Assembly (NCBI RefSeq): GCF_022179125.1
Contig: NZ_BPQG01000047.1
Span: forward strand, 1-51,621
Direction: 5' to 3'
DNA length: 51,621 nucleotides
DNA from: Methylobacterium cerastii
GTDB taxonomy: Bacteria; Pseudomonadota; Alphaproteobacteria; Rhizobiales; Beijerinckiaceae
This document shows positions 25,198 through 35,329 of the stretch, in pieces. Each line of letters starts with the position of its first letter. Within the stretch, counting starts at the first letter, position 1. The position numbers and the translations under genes were made by a program. The notes beneath the pieces are model-generated. The model worked only from the letters and a program-made list of their open reading frames with translations, searched no databases and had not been told where the DNA came from.

Positions 25198-27192
25198 TCA
25201 GCGCCGCCCGAACAGCCGCTCGATGTCGTGGCGGCCGAGCGCGACGTAGGTCGGGCGGCCGTGGTTGCACTGGCCGGAATTCGGCGTCGCCTCCATGGCG
25301 CGTAAGAGCGCGTTCATCTCCTCCGGGCGCAGGCGGCGGCCGGCGCGGATCGAGCCGTGGCAGCTCATCCGCGAGAGCACCGCGTCGAGGCGGCGCCCGA
25401 GGGGGCCGTCCTCCAGGGCGCCGGCGCCGCCCTCCTCCACCCCGCTGGCGTCGAGCGCGTCGAGGATGTCGGCGACGAGGTCGCGCACCGAGGCGCCGGC
25501 GAGCGCCGCCGGCACGGCGCGCACCAGCACCGCGCCGGGGCCGAAGCCTTCCAGCGTCAGGCCGAGCCGTTCGAGTTCGGGGGCCGCCGCGGCCAGCCGC
25601 TCGGCGGCCTCGGGCGCCATCTCGATCACGTCGGGGATCAGCAGGCCCTGCCGCAGGATGCCGCCCGACGCGCGCTCGCGCTTCATCCGCTCGTAGACCA
25701 GGCGCTCGTGCGCCGCGTGCTGATCGACGATCACCACGCCGTCGCGGGTCTGGGCGACGATGTAGGTCTCGTGCAGCTGCGCCCGCGCGGCGCCCAGCGG
25801 GTGGTCGAGGGCGTCCTCGGCCGCGTCGAGGCTGCGCAGGTCGGCGGCCGGCGGCGCCAGGTCGGCCGTCGGTTCCGCCAAGCCGGCCATCGGGTCCGAC
25901 AAGTCGCTGGCCGGCTCGAACGCCGCCTGCGCCGCCTCGCCGAACCCGTAGGCCGGGTCCGACGCGGGCCGGTGGAAGCCGGACGGCGCCGCGACCGACG
26001 GGATGCCGGGCCGGAACGCGCCGGTTCGGGCGGCCTGGAACAGGCTCGGGCTCGCCGCCCCGCCATGTTGAGTCAGGGCATGCTGCGTCAGGGCATGCTG
26101 CGTGAGCGGAAGCCCGCCGGAGGGGCGTAGGGCGTCGAGGGTGCGGGCGGCGACGCCGGTCGAGGCCCGCACCCCGCCCCGGCGCAAGGCCTCGTGGATC
26201 GCGCTGACGACGAGCGCCCGCACCAGCCCCGGATCGCGGAACCGCACTTCGGTCTTGGCCGGGTGGACGTTGACGTCGACGAGGCCGGGCTCGCAGGCGA
26301 TCGCCAGCCCGAGCACCGGATGCCGGTCGGAGCGCAGGGTGTCGGCGTAGGCGCCGCGCACCGCGCCGAGCAGCAGTCGGTCGCGGACGGGACGGCCGTT
26401 CACCGTGAAATGGATGTGGTTGGCCGCCCCGCGATGGAAGGTCGGCAGCCCGACATGGCCGGTGAGCGAGAAGCCCTCGCGCGCCATCGCCACCGGCAGG
26501 GCGTTCTCGGAAAAGTCCGACCCCAGCACCTGCGCCAGCCGGGCGAGGTTGGCCGCCGGGTCGTCCGGCCCGGCGCCGGCGAGCGCCGGCAGCACCAGCG
26601 GCGTGCCGCCCTCGCTCGTCAGCGTGAAGCGGATCGCAGGCTGCGCCACGGCGAGCCGGCGCAGGATGTCGGAGACCGCCGCGCTCTCGGCGCGGTCCGA
26701 CTTCAGGAACTTCAGCCGCGCCGGCGTCGCAGAGAACAGGTCGGTCACCTCGATCCGGGTGCCGCGTGCGGCCGGCGCCGGCCGCACCGCGCCGCGCAGG
26801 CCCGCCTCGACGACGAGGGCCGCGCCGGATTCGGCCTCCGCCGTGCGCGTGGTGATCGACAGCCGCGAGACCGCGCCGATCGAGGGCAGCGCCTCGCCGC
26901 GGAAGCCCAGCGTGTCGATCCGCGTGAGGTCGCCGCCCGGCAACTTCGAGGTGGCGTGGCGCTCGACGGCCAGGACGAGGTCGTCCGCCGACATGCCGGC
27001 GCCGTCGTCGACCACCCGGATCAGCCGCCGGCCGCCGGCCTCGATCGTCACCGCGACCGAGCGGGCGCCGGCGTCGATCGCGTTCTCCACGAGCTCCTTG
27101 ACGGCGGAAGCCGGCCGCTCGACCACCTCGCCCGCGGCGATGCGGTCGACGAGGACCGGGTCGAGACGGCGGACGGGCGCGGGGGCGGACAT
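25198..27192 (-). CDS. mutL: DNA mismatch repair protein MutL
   Basis: The product is 664 residues from ATG (M-S-A-P-A-P-V-R-R-L). The N-terminal GHKL ATPase has I-A-A-G-E-V-V-E-R-P, E-N-A-I-D-A-G-A, D-D-G-A-G-M and L-G-F-R-G-E-A-L. A long Ala/Pro-rich linker contains three 15-bp repeats. The C-terminal domain has the metal-binding endonuclease motif D-Q-H-A-A-H-E-R-L-V-Y-E at about residue 489 and C-N-H-G-R-P near the end. This MutL should nick DNA itself, as in bacteria lacking MutH. It acts with MutS in post-replicative repair. The gene is single and convergent with the small membrane gene. Confidence 0.96.
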   Translation of the reverse strand: MSAPAPVRRLDPVLVDRIAAGEVVERPASAVKELVENAIDAGARSVAVTIEAGGRRLIRVVDDGAGMSADDLVLAVERHATSKLPGGDLTRIDTLGFRGEALPSIGAVSRLSITTRTAEAESGAALVVEAGLRGAVRPAPAARGTRIEVTDLFSATPARLKFLKSDRAESAAVSDILRRLAVAQPAIRFTLTSEGGTPLVLPALAGAGPDDPAANLARLAQVLGSDFSENALPVAMAREGFSLTGHVGLPTFHRGAANHIHFTVNGRPVRDRLLLGAVRGAYADTLRSDRHPVLGLAIACEPGLVDVNVHPAKTEVRFRDPGLVRALVVSAIHEALRRGGVRASTGVAARTLDALRPSGGLPLTQHALTQHALTQHGGAASPSLFQAARTGAFRPGIPSVAAPSGFHRPASDPAYGFGEAAQAAFEPASDLSDPMAGLAEPTADLAPPAADLRSLDAAEDALDHPLGAARAQLHETYIVAQTRDGVVIVDQHAAHERLVYERMKRERASGGILRQGLLIPDVIEMAPEAAERLAAAAPELERLGLTLEGFGPGAVLVRAVPAALAGASVRDLVADILDALDASGVEEGGAGALEDGPLGRRLDAVLSRMSCHGSIRAGRRLRPEEMNALLRAMEATPNSGQCNHGRPTYVALGRHDIERLFGRR

Positions 27193-27301
27193 GATCGTCC
27201 GCTTATAGACCCGCCGCACGCGCCGATCCATCGGCGTCGCGGGTCCGCCCCCATCCGCCGTTGACGCCGCATTAACTACGCCCGGCTAGCCTTCGTTAAC
27301 C

Positions 27302-29188
27302 ATGCGGAAGCGGTGCGGCGATCCTCGCGCGCCCAGCCAGGGGAGTCGGGATCCGGTGCTGGGGGTGGAAGGCGACGGGCATGCGCGACGGGAGGCAGGC
27401 CGTGCCTGCGGCCTCGCACTTCTGCTCGCCGGCCTCCCGGCGGCGCTCGCGACCCTGCCCGGCGCGGCGCAGGCGCAAGGCGCGCGCTTCGAATCCCTCA
27501 GTCCCGTCGGCGGCCAGCCCGACAACCCCGGCATCGGCCAGGAGCCCGGCCAGGACGGATTGCCGACCTTGCGCCGCCGCCCCATGGACGGTCCGCCCCG
27601 CCTCGGCAACGGCACGTCCGGCGAGACGTCCGGCGGCGAATCCTCCGGCGGCCTCACCTCGGGCGGCGCCAGCCTGTCCGGGCCGACCGGCGCCGAGGCC
27701 GGCGCCTCGACCTTCGACACGCGCGTCCGCTCCTCCGGCAGCCGCACCGGCGGCGCCACCTCGGGCGCCAACAACCGCGCGCCGATCAGCCTGCTGCGCC
27801 AGCGCGCGGCACCGCCCCGGCGCCAGGGGACGGCGACGCGGCGCTTGACCCAGGACGTCACCCAGATCCCGCCGCCGTCCCTGCGGCTGTCGCCGGTGAT
27901 CCAGAACCCGGTCGTCGGCGTGCCCCTGCCGCCGGAGGCACCGCGGCCGCAAGGGGCGGGGCTGCCGCTGATCAATCCGCTGAGCGGCGTCCTCACGCCG
28001 GGCGCGCTGCTGGCCAACAGCCTGCGGCGGCCGCTCGCCACCGACGACGCCTACGCGCCGCTCGGGCTGAAGCTCGGCAGCTTCACGGTGCTGCCCTCCT
28101 TCACCCAGAGCCTCGGCTACGACAGCAACCCGGACCAGACGACGCCCTCCCTCGCCAAGGGCTCGGTGGCGCTGAGGAGCGAGGGCGAGCTGAACTTCCG
28201 CTCCGACTGGTCGCGGAGCGAACTCGCGGGCGAGCTGCGCGCCGGTTACCTCGAGACCCCGCAGAACGAGGTGGCGAGCCGCCCGAACGCGGCCGGCACC
28301 GTGCGCCTGCGGATCGACGCCAACCGCGACCTGCGGATCGACGCCGAGACCCGCTTCCTCGTCGACACCCAGCGCACCGGCAGCCCCAACCTCCAGGCCG
28401 TGACGGCGACCAACCGGCCGATCGTGGCGACCTATGGCGGCTCGCTCGGCGCGACGGAGACCTTCAACCGGCTGTCCGTGTCCCTGCGCGGCTCGGTCGA
28501 CCGCTCCGAGTTCGAGGATGCGCGGCTGTCCGACGGCACCGTGATCAGCCAGGCCGACCGCAACCAGAACCAGTACAGCATGCGCCTGCGCACGGCCTAC
28601 GAGGTGTCGCCGGAGATCAGCCCCTTCGTCGAGCTGCTCGCCGACACCCGGGTCTACGACCTGCGCCGCGACGCCAGCGGCCTGCGCCGCGACTCGGACG
28701 GCATCGCCGCCTCGGTCGGCGCGACCCTGAACTTCACCCGCTCGATCAGCGGCGAGATCTCGGGCGGCCTGCAGCACCGCACCTACGTCGACCCAGCCTT
28801 GCGCGGCCTCGACGCGCCCATCCTGGCCGCCGCCCTGATCTGGGCGGCGAGCCCCCTCACCACCGTGCGCCTCAACGCGCAGGCCGGCGTCACCGAGACG
28901 ACGGTCCCCGGCTCCAGCGGCATCCGCACCCAGACGGCGACGCTGGAGGTGCAGCACGACCTCCTGCGCAACCTCTCGATCATCGTCGGCGGCGCCTACC
29001 TGCACAACGACTACCAGGGGGTCTCGATCCGCGAGACCGGCTTCTCGGCGACCGCCCGGCTCGATTACCGCTTCAACCGCTGGCTGACGCTGCGCGGCAC
29101 CTATCTCTACCAGGAGATCAACAGCTCGGTGGCGACGGCGAGCTTCTCCGACAACACCTTCCTGCTCGGGCTGCGGGTGAGCCCGTAG
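27302..29188 (+). CDS. Outer-membrane beta-barrel protein (exopolysaccharide-type OMP)
   Basis: The product is 628 residues from the first ATG; a GTG at 27365 would leave a normal-length signal peptide. The hydrophobic core (G-L-A-L-L-L-A-G-L) and A-Q-A-Q cleavage near residue 58 give Sec export. Residues 60-230 are a disordered Gly/Ser/Pro-rich region with S-G-G and T-S-G repeats. From about 255 on, alternating amphipathic strands (T-V-L-P-S-F-T-Q-S-L-G-Y-D-S-N-P-D-Q, then many 10-residue strands) form a barrel of the BBP2/PF10082 type and end in R-V-S-P. Relatives lie in exopolysaccharide loci, but none is next to this gene. An outer-membrane porin or export role is inferred. Confidence 0.8.
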   Translation: MRKRCGDPRAPSQGSRDPVLGVEGDGHARREAGRACGLALLLAGLPAALATLPGAAQAQGARFESLSPVGGQPDNPGIGQEPGQDGLPTLRRRPMDGPPRLGNGTSGETSGGESSGGLTSGGASLSGPTGAEAGASTFDTRVRSSGSRTGGATSGANNRAPISLLRQRAAPPRRQGTATRRLTQDVTQIPPPSLRLSPVIQNPVVGVPLPPEAPRPQGAGLPLINPLSGVLTPGALLANSLRRPLATDDAYAPLGLKLGSFTVLPSFTQSLGYDSNPDQTTPSLAKGSVALRSEGELNFRSDWSRSELAGELRAGYLETPQNEVASRPNAAGTVRLRIDANRDLRIDAETRFLVDTQRTGSPNLQAVTATNRPIVATYGGSLGATETFNRLSVSLRGSVDRSEFEDARLSDGTVISQADRNQNQYSMRLRTAYEVSPEISPFVELLADTRVYDLRRDASGLRRDSDGIAASVGATLNFTRSISGEISGGLQHRTYVDPALRGLDAPILAAALIWAASPLTTVRLNAQAGVTETTVPGSSGIRTQTATLEVQHDLLRNLSIIVGGAYLHNDYQGVSIRETGFSATARLDYRFNRWLTLRGTYLYQEINSSVATASFSDNTFLLGLRVSP

Positions 29189-29203
29189 CCCCACACGCGG
29201 CCG

Positions 29204-29306
29204 ATACCGGACCTCGGTGAGCGCGACTCGTCGCGGTCCGGCCGCCGCGACTACGGGGCGGCGGCAATCCGCCGGACCTCATCGGTCCTGACCCGTGAGA
29301 CTTGGT
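29204..29306 (-). repeat. 103-bp dispersed hairpin repeat, copy A
   Basis: This block aligns end to end with the reverse complement of 37650-37752, at about 85 percent identity and equal length. It contains the perfect hairpin CGGCGG-CAAT-CCGCCG and two imperfect ones. It lies between the outer-membrane protein gene and the convergent Inh-type lipoprotein gene. Confidence 0.85.
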
Positions 29307-29314
29307 GTAAGCCC

Positions 29315-29902
29315 TCAGCGCACCAGCGCGAGGGAGGCACCGGACTTGGTCAGCGCGCCGTCGAGGGCGCCGCCGCCCTGGCGCAGGCGCGCGGCCACCG
29401 TGCCGCCCTGCTGGTACAGGTAGACCTCGCCGTCCCGGAAATCCCAGGCCGTGACCTTGGCCAGATCCTTGTTCGGGCAGCCCGCGGCGGAGGCCTTGTA
29501 GAGGTCGAGCGCCGGCGCGCTGGACAGCGTCACCTTGCAGCTCGCCCCGGTCGCATCCTTGGCGTCCCAGGCGCCGACCACCGAGGCGCGCCCGCTCGCC
29601 ACCACCGGCGGGGCAGGCGGCGGCGCGACCACCGGCTCGGGGATGACGTTGGAGGCCGGCGGCGGGGCGATCGAGGCCTGCGCGCCGATCGGCGCCCCGT
29701 CCGGCGCGGCCGAGGCCCCCGGCGGCGGCGCGAGCGGCGCGGAGGTCACGGCGCCCGAGCGCATCGCCGGCGCGATGTTGTCGATGGCGGCCTGCTGTGC
29801 CGGCGCGCGGACGCGAGGTCCGTCGAAGCGCTGCGACGAGCAGGCGCCGAGACCCGCGGCCAGCGCGAGGAGGGCGATCGTCGAACGGTACTGGCGCGGC
29901 AT
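29315..29902 (-). CDS. AprI/Inh-type protease-inhibitor-like lipoprotein (Omp19-like)
   Basis: The product is 195 residues from ATG (M-P-R-Q-Y-R-S-T). A type II signal peptide with L-G-A-C lipobox (Cys21) predicts a lipid anchor. Residues 25-115 are a Pro/Ala-rich spacer. The C-terminal 85 residues have the Inh barrel pattern: V-V-G-A-W-D-A-K-D-A-T-G-A-S-C-K-V-T-L, G-C-P-N-K-D-L-A-K-V-T-A-W-D-F-R-D-G-E-V-Y-L-Y, with two cysteines placed for a disulfide. Relatives such as Brucella Omp19 inhibit proteases. Outer-membrane location is inferred. Confidence 0.8.
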   Translation of the reverse strand: MPRQYRSTIALLALAAGLGACSSQRFDGPRVRAPAQQAAIDNIAPAMRSGAVTSAPLAPPPGASAAPDGAPIGAQASIAPPPASNVIPEPVVAPPPAPPVVASGRASVVGAWDAKDATGASCKVTLSSAPALDLYKASAAGCPNKDLAKVTAWDFRDGEVYLYQQGGTVAARLRQGGGALDGALTKSGASLALVR

Positions 29903-30071
29903 CGGTCTCGGCTTCCCCGGCGCGCGTGCGGCGCCCCTTGCGGGTCCTTGCGTCGGGGGCAAATGCGATGGCCGCAAGGCGGGGGATCGGGGAACGCCCA
30001 CCCGAGTGCCCGCGCACGGGGCTTTTCGGGGCGAGTGTGGCGGGGCGGCCTCAGTGCCGCGCCCCGCCGGA

Positions 30072-30875
30072 TCAGACCGTGCGCTCGACCATCATCTTCT
30101 TGATCTCGGCGATGGCTTTGGCCGGGTTCAGGTTCTTCGGGCAGGTGTTGGCGCAGTTCATGATCGTGTGGCAGCGATAGAGCTTGAACGGGTCGTGCAG
30201 CGCGTCCAGGCGGTCGCCGGTGTTCTCGTCGCGGCTGTCGATCAGCCAGCGGTAGGCCTGCAGCAGCGCGGCAGGCCCCAAGAACTTCTCGCCGTTCCAC
30301 CAGTAGCTCGGGCACGAGGTGGTGCAGCAGGCGCACAGGATGCACTCGTACAGTCCGTCGAGCTTGGCCCGGTCCTCCGGGGTTTGCGGCCATTCCTTCT
30401 CGGGCGCCAGGGTGTCGGTCTTGAGCCAGGGCTCGACCGAGGCGTGCTGGGCGTAGAAGTTCGTCAGGTCGGGAACGAGGTCCTTCAGCACCGGCATGTG
30501 CGGCAGCGGATAGATCTTCACCGCGGCGGTCTTCCGGCCCTTGGCGTGCTCCTGGCACTCGTCGATGCCCATGGTGCAGGCGAGCGCGTTCTGGCCTTCG
30601 ATGTTCATGGCGCAGGAGCCGCAGATGCCCTCGCGGCAGGAGCGGCGGAACACCAGCGTCGAGTCGACCTTGTTCTTGATCCACAGGAGGGCGTCGAGCA
30701 CCATCGGCCCACAATCGTCGCGATCGACCTGGTAGGTGTCGATCCGCGGGTTCTTCCCGTCGTCCGGGTTCCAGCGGTAGACGCGGAACTCCTTGAGGTT
30801 CTTGGCCCCCGTCGTCGCGGGCCAGGACTTGCCCTCGGTGATCTGGGAGTTCTTGGGGAGGGAGAATTCGGCCAT
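30072..30875 (-). CDS. sdhB: Succinate dehydrogenase iron-sulfur subunit
   Basis: The product is 267 residues. The N-terminal ferredoxin domain has C-R-E-G-I-C-G-S-C and a following A-C for the 2Fe-2S cluster. The C-terminal domain has [13 protein letters not shown] and [11 protein letters not shown] for the 4Fe-4S and 3Fe-4S clusters. It passes electrons from the FAD of SdhA to ubiquinone at SdhC/D on the cytoplasmic face of the inner membrane. It is last in the sdhCDAB order, 94 bp after sdhA. Confidence 0.97.
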   Translation of the reverse strand: MAEFSLPKNSQITEGKSWPATTGAKNLKEFRVYRWNPDDGKNPRIDTYQVDRDDCGPMVLDALLWIKNKVDSTLVFRRSCREGICGSCAMNIEGQNALACTMGIDECQEHAKGRKTAAVKIYPLPHMPVLKDLVPDLTNFYAQHASVEPWLKTDTLAPEKEWPQTPEDRAKLDGLYECILCACCTTSCPSYWWNGEKFLGPAALLQAYRWLIDSRDENTGDRLDALHDPFKLYRCHTIMNCANTCPKNLNPAKAIAEIKKMMVERTV

Positions 30876-30969
30876 GGCTGTCGTTGGCTTCCGCTAGAGT
30901 CGATCGAAGCAACGATCGGCAAGACGCATCGAGGGCGCGGCCTCGCCGATCGGCTTTCCGAAGCGCAGC

Positions 30970-32787
30970 TTAGTAAACGCGCGCCTTCGGCTCGATGTAC
31001 TGGATCTCGTTCGACATCGTGTAGGTGTGGACCGGGCGGTAGTCGATGTTCACCCGGTGGGCGCTCTCGTCCAGCCACGACAGGGTGTGCTTCATCCACT
31101 CCTTGTCGTTGCGGTCGGGGAAGTCCTCGCGGGCATGCGCGCCGCGCGATTCTTCGCGGTTGGCGGCCGATTCCATCGTGACGACCGCCTGGCCGATCAG
31201 GTTGTCGAACTCCAGGGTCTCCAGGAGGTCGGTGTTCCAGACGAGCGACCGGTCGGTGATGCGGATGTCGGCCGACGCGCTCCAGACCTTGTGGATCAGG
31301 CCCTTGCCCTCCTCCAGCACCTCGCCGGTGCGGAACACGGCGCAGTTGTTCTGCATCGTCTTCTGCATCTCGAGCCGCAGGTCCGCGGTCGGCGTGCCGC
31401 CGTCGGCGTAGCGGAAGCGGTCGAGGCGGGTGAGCGCCTTGTCGGCCGAGTCCTTGGCGAGGTCCATCGGCCGGCCGTTCGGCTCGACGATCTCGGCGCA
31501 GCGTTGGCCCGCCGCGCGGCCGAACACCACGAGGTCGATCAGCGAGTTCGAGCCGAGGCGGTTGGCGCCGTGCACCGAGACGCAGGCCGCCTCGCCGATC
31601 GCCATCAGGCCGGGCACCACGGTGTCGGGGTTGCCGTCGCGCAGCGTCAGCACCTCGCCGTGATAGTTCGTCGGGATGCCGCCCATGTTGTAGTGCACCG
31701 TCGGCAGCACCGGGATCGGCTCCTTGGTGACGTCGACGCCGGCGAAGATCTTGGCCGATTCCGAGATGCCCGGCAGGCGCTGGTGCAGGATCGCCGGGTC
31801 GAGGTGGTCGAGGTGCAGGAAGATGTGGTCGCCGCCCTTGCCGACGCCGCGGCCGGCCCGGATCTCCATGGTCATCGAGCGCGAGACCACGTCGCGCGAG
31901 GCGAGGTCCTTCGCCGACGGCGCGTAGCGCTCCATGAAGCGCTCGCCCTCGGAGTTGGTGAGGTAGCCGCCCTCGCCGCGGGCGCCCTCGGTGATCAGGC
32001 AGCCGGCGCCGTAGATGCCGGTGGGGTGGAACTGCACGAACTCCATGTCCTGCAGCGGCAGGCCGGCGCGCAACACCATGGCGTTGCCGTCGCCGGTGCA
32101 GGTGTGGGCGGACGTCGCCGAGAAGTAGGAGCGGCCGTACCCGCCGGTGGCGAGGATCACCATCTGCGCGCGGAAGCGGTGGATCTCGCCGGTGGCCTGG
32201 TCCATGGCGACGACGCCGCGGCAGCGACCCTCGTCGTCCATGATCAGGTCGAGGGCGAAGTACTCGATGAAGAAGTTGGTCTGGTTCTTCACCGCCTGCC
32301 CGTAGAGGGTATGGAGCATCGCGTGCCCCGTGCGGTCGGCGGCCGCGCAGGTGCGCTGGGCGGTGCCCTTGCCGTAATCGGTGGTCATGCCGCCGAACGG
32401 CCGCTGGTAGATCTTGCCCTCCTCCGTGCGGGAGAACGGCACGCCCCAGTGCTCGAGCTCGTACACGGCCGCCGGGGCGTTGCGCACCAGGTACTCGATC
32501 GCGTCCTGGTCGCCGAGCCAGTCCGAGCCCTTCACGGTGTCGTACATGTGCCAGCGCCAGTCGTCCGGCCCCATGTTGCCGAGCGAGGCCGAGATGCCGC
32601 CCTGCGCCGCTACGGTGTGCGAGCGGGTCGGGAACACCTTGGTGATGCAGGCGGTGCGCAAGCCGGCCTGCGAGCAGCCGACGGTGGCGCGAAGCCCTGC
32701 GCCGCCCGCGCCGACGACGACGACGTCGAAGGTGTGGTCGGTGATGGAATAGGCGGGTCCCTGCCCGTTCTGTCCGTTGGCGGCCAT
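30970..32787 (-). CDS. sdhA: Succinate dehydrogenase flavoprotein subunit
   Basis: The product is 605 residues from ATG (M-A-A-N-G-Q-N-G) with GGAG 8 nt upstream; an earlier in-frame start five codons 5' overlaps that site. Features are the dinucleotide fold [12 protein letters not shown], the covalent FAD histidine in S-H-T-V-A-A-Q-G-G, and [18 protein letters not shown] and the catalytic Arg region of E-G-A-R-G-E-G-G, then [10 protein letters not shown], are also seen. It oxidises succinate to fumarate in the TCA cycle. It lies between sdhD (31 bp) and sdhB. Confidence 0.98.
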   Translation of the reverse strand: MAANGQNGQGPAYSITDHTFDVVVVGAGGAGLRATVGCSQAGLRTACITKVFPTRSHTVAAQGGISASLGNMGPDDWRWHMYDTVKGSDWLGDQDAIEYLVRNAPAAVYELEHWGVPFSRTEEGKIYQRPFGGMTTDYGKGTAQRTCAAADRTGHAMLHTLYGQAVKNQTNFFIEYFALDLIMDDEGRCRGVVAMDQATGEIHRFRAQMVILATGGYGRSYFSATSAHTCTGDGNAMVLRAGLPLQDMEFVQFHPTGIYGAGCLITEGARGEGGYLTNSEGERFMERYAPSAKDLASRDVVSRSMTMEIRAGRGVGKGGDHIFLHLDHLDPAILHQRLPGISESAKIFAGVDVTKEPIPVLPTVHYNMGGIPTNYHGEVLTLRDGNPDTVVPGLMAIGEAACVSVHGANRLGSNSLIDLVVFGRAAGQRCAEIVEPNGRPMDLAKDSADKALTRLDRFRYADGGTPTADLRLEMQKTMQNNCAVFRTGEVLEEGKGLIHKVWSASADIRITDRSLVWNTDLLETLEFDNLIGQAVVTMESAANREESRGAHAREDFPDRNDKEWMKHTLSWLDESAHRVNIDYRPVHTYTMSNEIQYIEPKARVY

Positions 32788-32818
32788 GGAAGGCTCCTTC
32801 AAGATCGCGGGAAGCAGG

Positions 32819-33238
32819 TCAGACGAGGCGGCCGAGCCCCACGCGCAGGATGGCGTAGAGGCAAGCCACGGCCACGACGACCGCGTAGAAGTTGTTGGCG
32901 AACACCGCGGCGATCTTCAGCCCCGGGCTGTGGATGTAATCCTCGATGATCACCTGCATCCCCAGACGCATGTGGATCGCGACCGAGGTCACGGCCAGGA
33001 TCAGGACGATCGCGACGAAGGGGTGCGACACCAGGGCCACCGCCTCTGGATACGGTCGGCCGGCCATCAGGGCGATGATCACCACGAAGGCGAGCATCAG
33101 CGGCGCGTTGGCGGCGGCGGTCAGGCGCTGCATCCACCAATGCCCGACGCCGTGGTGGGCGACGCCGAGGCCGCGGACGCGGGCGCGGGGGGTGCGGATC
33201 GAGACCTGCGGGTTCTGAAGGATCTTGGCCTTGGCCAT
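32819..33238 (-). CDS. sdhD: Succinate dehydrogenase membrane anchor subunit D
   Basis: The product is 139 residues with three transmembrane helices. Typical positions are [17 protein letters not shown] at the start and [14 protein letters not shown] in helix 2, which carries the haem or quinone-site His and the conserved Asp-Tyr. With SdhC it binds ubiquinone. It starts 12 bp after sdhC. Confidence 0.94.
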   Translation of the reverse strand: MAKAKILQNPQVSIRTPRARVRGLGVAHHGVGHWWMQRLTAAANAPLMLAFVVIIALMAGRPYPEAVALVSHPFVAIVLILAVTSVAIHMRLGMQVIIEDYIHSPGLKIAAVFANNFYAVVVAVACLYAILRVGLGRLV

Positions 33239-33250
33239 GGCGGGAACTCC

Positions 33251-33652
33251 TCAGCGCGCCAGAAGGGCGACGGCCCAGACGACGACCGTCAGCGTCGTCG
33301 AACCGATCAGGGTGGCGCGGGCCAGCGCCATGCGCTTGTCGCGGTCGAAGCCGTAGCCGGCGTCCCACACGAAGTGGCGCAGACCGCCCAGCATGTGGTG
33401 CAGCAGGATCCAGGTGTAGGCGAACAGCACGATCCGCCCGATCCAGGACCCGAAGAACCACGCCACCCAGGCGTAGGCCGCCGGGCCGGAGGCGAGCGCC
33501 ACGAGCCAGATCGCGACGAGCGCGGTGCCGCCGTAGAGGGCGGTGCCGGTGACGCGGTGGAACACCGACATCGCCATCGTCCAGGTCCAGCGGTAGATCT
33601 GGAGGTGCGGCGAGAGCGGCTGGGCCACGGTGGGGCGTGCGGTGGGTGCCAT
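33251..33652 (-). CDS. sdhC: Succinate dehydrogenase cytochrome b556 subunit
   Basis: The product is 133 residues from ATG (M-A-P-T-A-R-P-T-V). It has the family opening R-P-x-x-Q-P-L-S-P-H-L-Q-I-Y-R-W, the S-V-F-H-R-V-T-G-T motif in helix 1, and H-H-M-L-G-G-L-R-H-F-V-W-D in helix 2 with the haem-ligand histidine. Three transmembrane helices. It is the first gene of the sdh operon; the promoter should lie in 33653-33835, where a more A+T-rich patch is seen near 33690-33720. Confidence 0.95.
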   Translation of the reverse strand: MAPTARPTVAQPLSPHLQIYRWTWTMAMSVFHRVTGTALYGGTALVAIWLVALASGPAAYAWVAWFFGSWIGRIVLFAYTWILLHHMLGGLRHFVWDAGYGFDRDKRMALARATLIGSTTLTVVVWAVALLAR

Positions 33653-33835
33653 CGTGCGGGGGGCCTCGTGTCGTTCTCGGAATGGGCTTCGAATTGGACC
33701 GTCTCTAATCTGTAGCGCTAGAGGTCCAGGCGTTTCGCCGCAATGCGGCATGGCGGGGCGGTGTTGACGATTCCGCCGGGATATCGCCTTCCCATTGCTG
33801 TCCCGGGGGCTCTGCTTTCGCGATAGGCTGCCTTG

Positions 33836-35137
33836 TCATGGCAGCCGTCCGATCAGTCGCCACCACAGGTAGTCGAGGGGTGCGGCGACCAGCAGCCCGG
33901 CGATGCCGTAGGCGAAGGTCGCCCGCGTCGCGTCCGCGAGGGACACCCCGCCCAGCTCGCGCGCGAACACGATGGGCGGCGCCTGGTAGGGGAAGAACAG
34001 GGTCGCGTAGCCGACCACCTGCACCATCACCACGTCGAGCAACGGCCAACCGCTGGCCTTCGCCATCTCGCCGGCCAGCGCCGTGTAGAGCGCGGGCGCG
34101 CCGTTGGCGGTGACGACCAGGGCGAGCGCCGTCGCGATGCCGACGAGCACGGCGAAATTCTGGACCGGGGCGCCGGGGCTGAGGGGCGCGACCGCCAGCA
34201 AGGCGTGGCCGAGGCGCTCGCCCAGGCCGGTCTCGTTGACCAGCGCGACGAGGCCGAGGAGGGCGGCGATGTAGAAGCAGGTGCGCAGGGAGACTTGCGT
34301 GAACGCCTCCGCCGGCAGCACGCCGACCCGCGGCATCAGGCAGATCACCGCGGCCGAGAGCCCGACCCAGGCCGGGGCGATCCCGTGCAGCCCGTCGGTG
34401 GTCCACAGGACCAGGGTGCCGACGAGGATCGCCGCGAGGCGGCGCTCGGCGGGCGAGGCCGGCGGCAACGCCGGCAGGGCCGCGGCCTCGGCCTCGAGCC
34501 GGTCGGGGAACAGTTTTACGAGCAGCAGGACGAGGAGCGCGCCCTTGACCAGCGCGAGCACCGGCGCGTGCAGCCAGAGATAGGGCAGGTAGGTGAGGTG
34601 CAGCCCCTGGAGCCGCTCGGCGGCGCCGGCCATCACGAGGTTCGGGACGTTGGCCGGCAGGATCGCCGCCGACAGGATCGGGGTCGCGAGCCCGATCGCC
34701 ATCACCGCGCCGACCCGGCCCTTGCGACCGGGCGCCAGCCCGAACGCGTCGCAGAGCGACAGCGTCACCGGGATCATCAGGGCGATGCGCCCGAGGTTCG
34801 ACGGCATCACGAAGGCGAGAAGGAAGCTGAACCCCACGAGCCCGGCGATGAAGCGCGCATAGGAGCCCGAGAGCCGGCCGCTCAGGCCCTGCGCCAGGCG
34901 CGCGCCGAGGCCGGTCCGGGTCATCGCGAGGCCGACCACCATCCCCGACATCACCAGCCAGAAGGCCGACGACGCGAAGCCCGAGAACACCGTCGCCGCC
35001 GCGCCGAGCTTGAGCAGCATCGCGAGCGCGAAGAACAGGAGCGCGGTGACGATCTCGGGCAGCAGCGCCGTCGCCCACAGCCCCATGCAGAGCACGAGCA
35101 GGCCGGCGGTCGCCAGGATCGTCGTCTCGCCTCCCAT
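33836..35137 (-). CDS. DASS/SLC13-family anion (dicarboxylate) transporter
   Basis: The product is 433 residues with about eleven hydrophobic segments. The fold is a pseudo-repeat: each half has a hairpin and an S-N-x type motif. The first half has [11 protein letters not shown] and [10 protein letters not shown]; the second half has [12 protein letters not shown] and F-F-P-Y-Q-A-P-P. Family members carry di- or tricarboxylates or sulfate with Na+ or H+. It is divergent from the LysR gene at 35330, which probably controls it. It lies 183 bp downstream of the sdhC start on the same strand but is not part of the sdh operon. Confidence 0.82.
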   Translation of the reverse strand: MGGETTILATAGLLVLCMGLWATALLPEIVTALLFFALAMLLKLGAAATVFSGFASSAFWLVMSGMVVGLAMTRTGLGARLAQGLSGRLSGSYARFIAGLVGFSFLLAFVMPSNLGRIALMIPVTLSLCDAFGLAPGRKGRVGAVMAIGLATPILSAAILPANVPNLVMAGAAERLQGLHLTYLPYLWLHAPVLALVKGALLVLLLVKLFPDRLEAEAAALPALPPASPAERRLAAILVGTLVLWTTDGLHGIAPAWVGLSAAVICLMPRVGVLPAEAFTQVSLRTCFYIAALLGLVALVNETGLGERLGHALLAVAPLSPGAPVQNFAVLVGIATALALVVTANGAPALYTALAGEMAKASGWPLLDVVMVQVVGYATLFFPYQAPPIVFARELGGVSLADATRATFAYGIAGLLVAAPLDYLWWRLIGRLP

Positions 35138-35329
35138 GTTGCTTTGCTCCGCCGCGTTCGGTTCCAGGCTCGTTTAGGGGCCGGATTGGAACGGTTCGCA
35201 ATACGGCATCCTTTGACGGTGCCTTCGCGAACGGCGAAGGATGTGGACCGCGGTCGCCCGTCGCGCAGGCTCGGCCCAGGGATTCGCACAGGGCGGCTTC
35301 GCGCCCGGCGAACAAGGAGGCGTCCTGCG

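Noticed and set aside
33833-35329. A 499-codon upstream extension of the LysR frame
   Set aside because: The extension lies antisense to the transporter gene and is His/Arg/Asp-rich. The LysR fold begins at 35330 with a good ribosome site.
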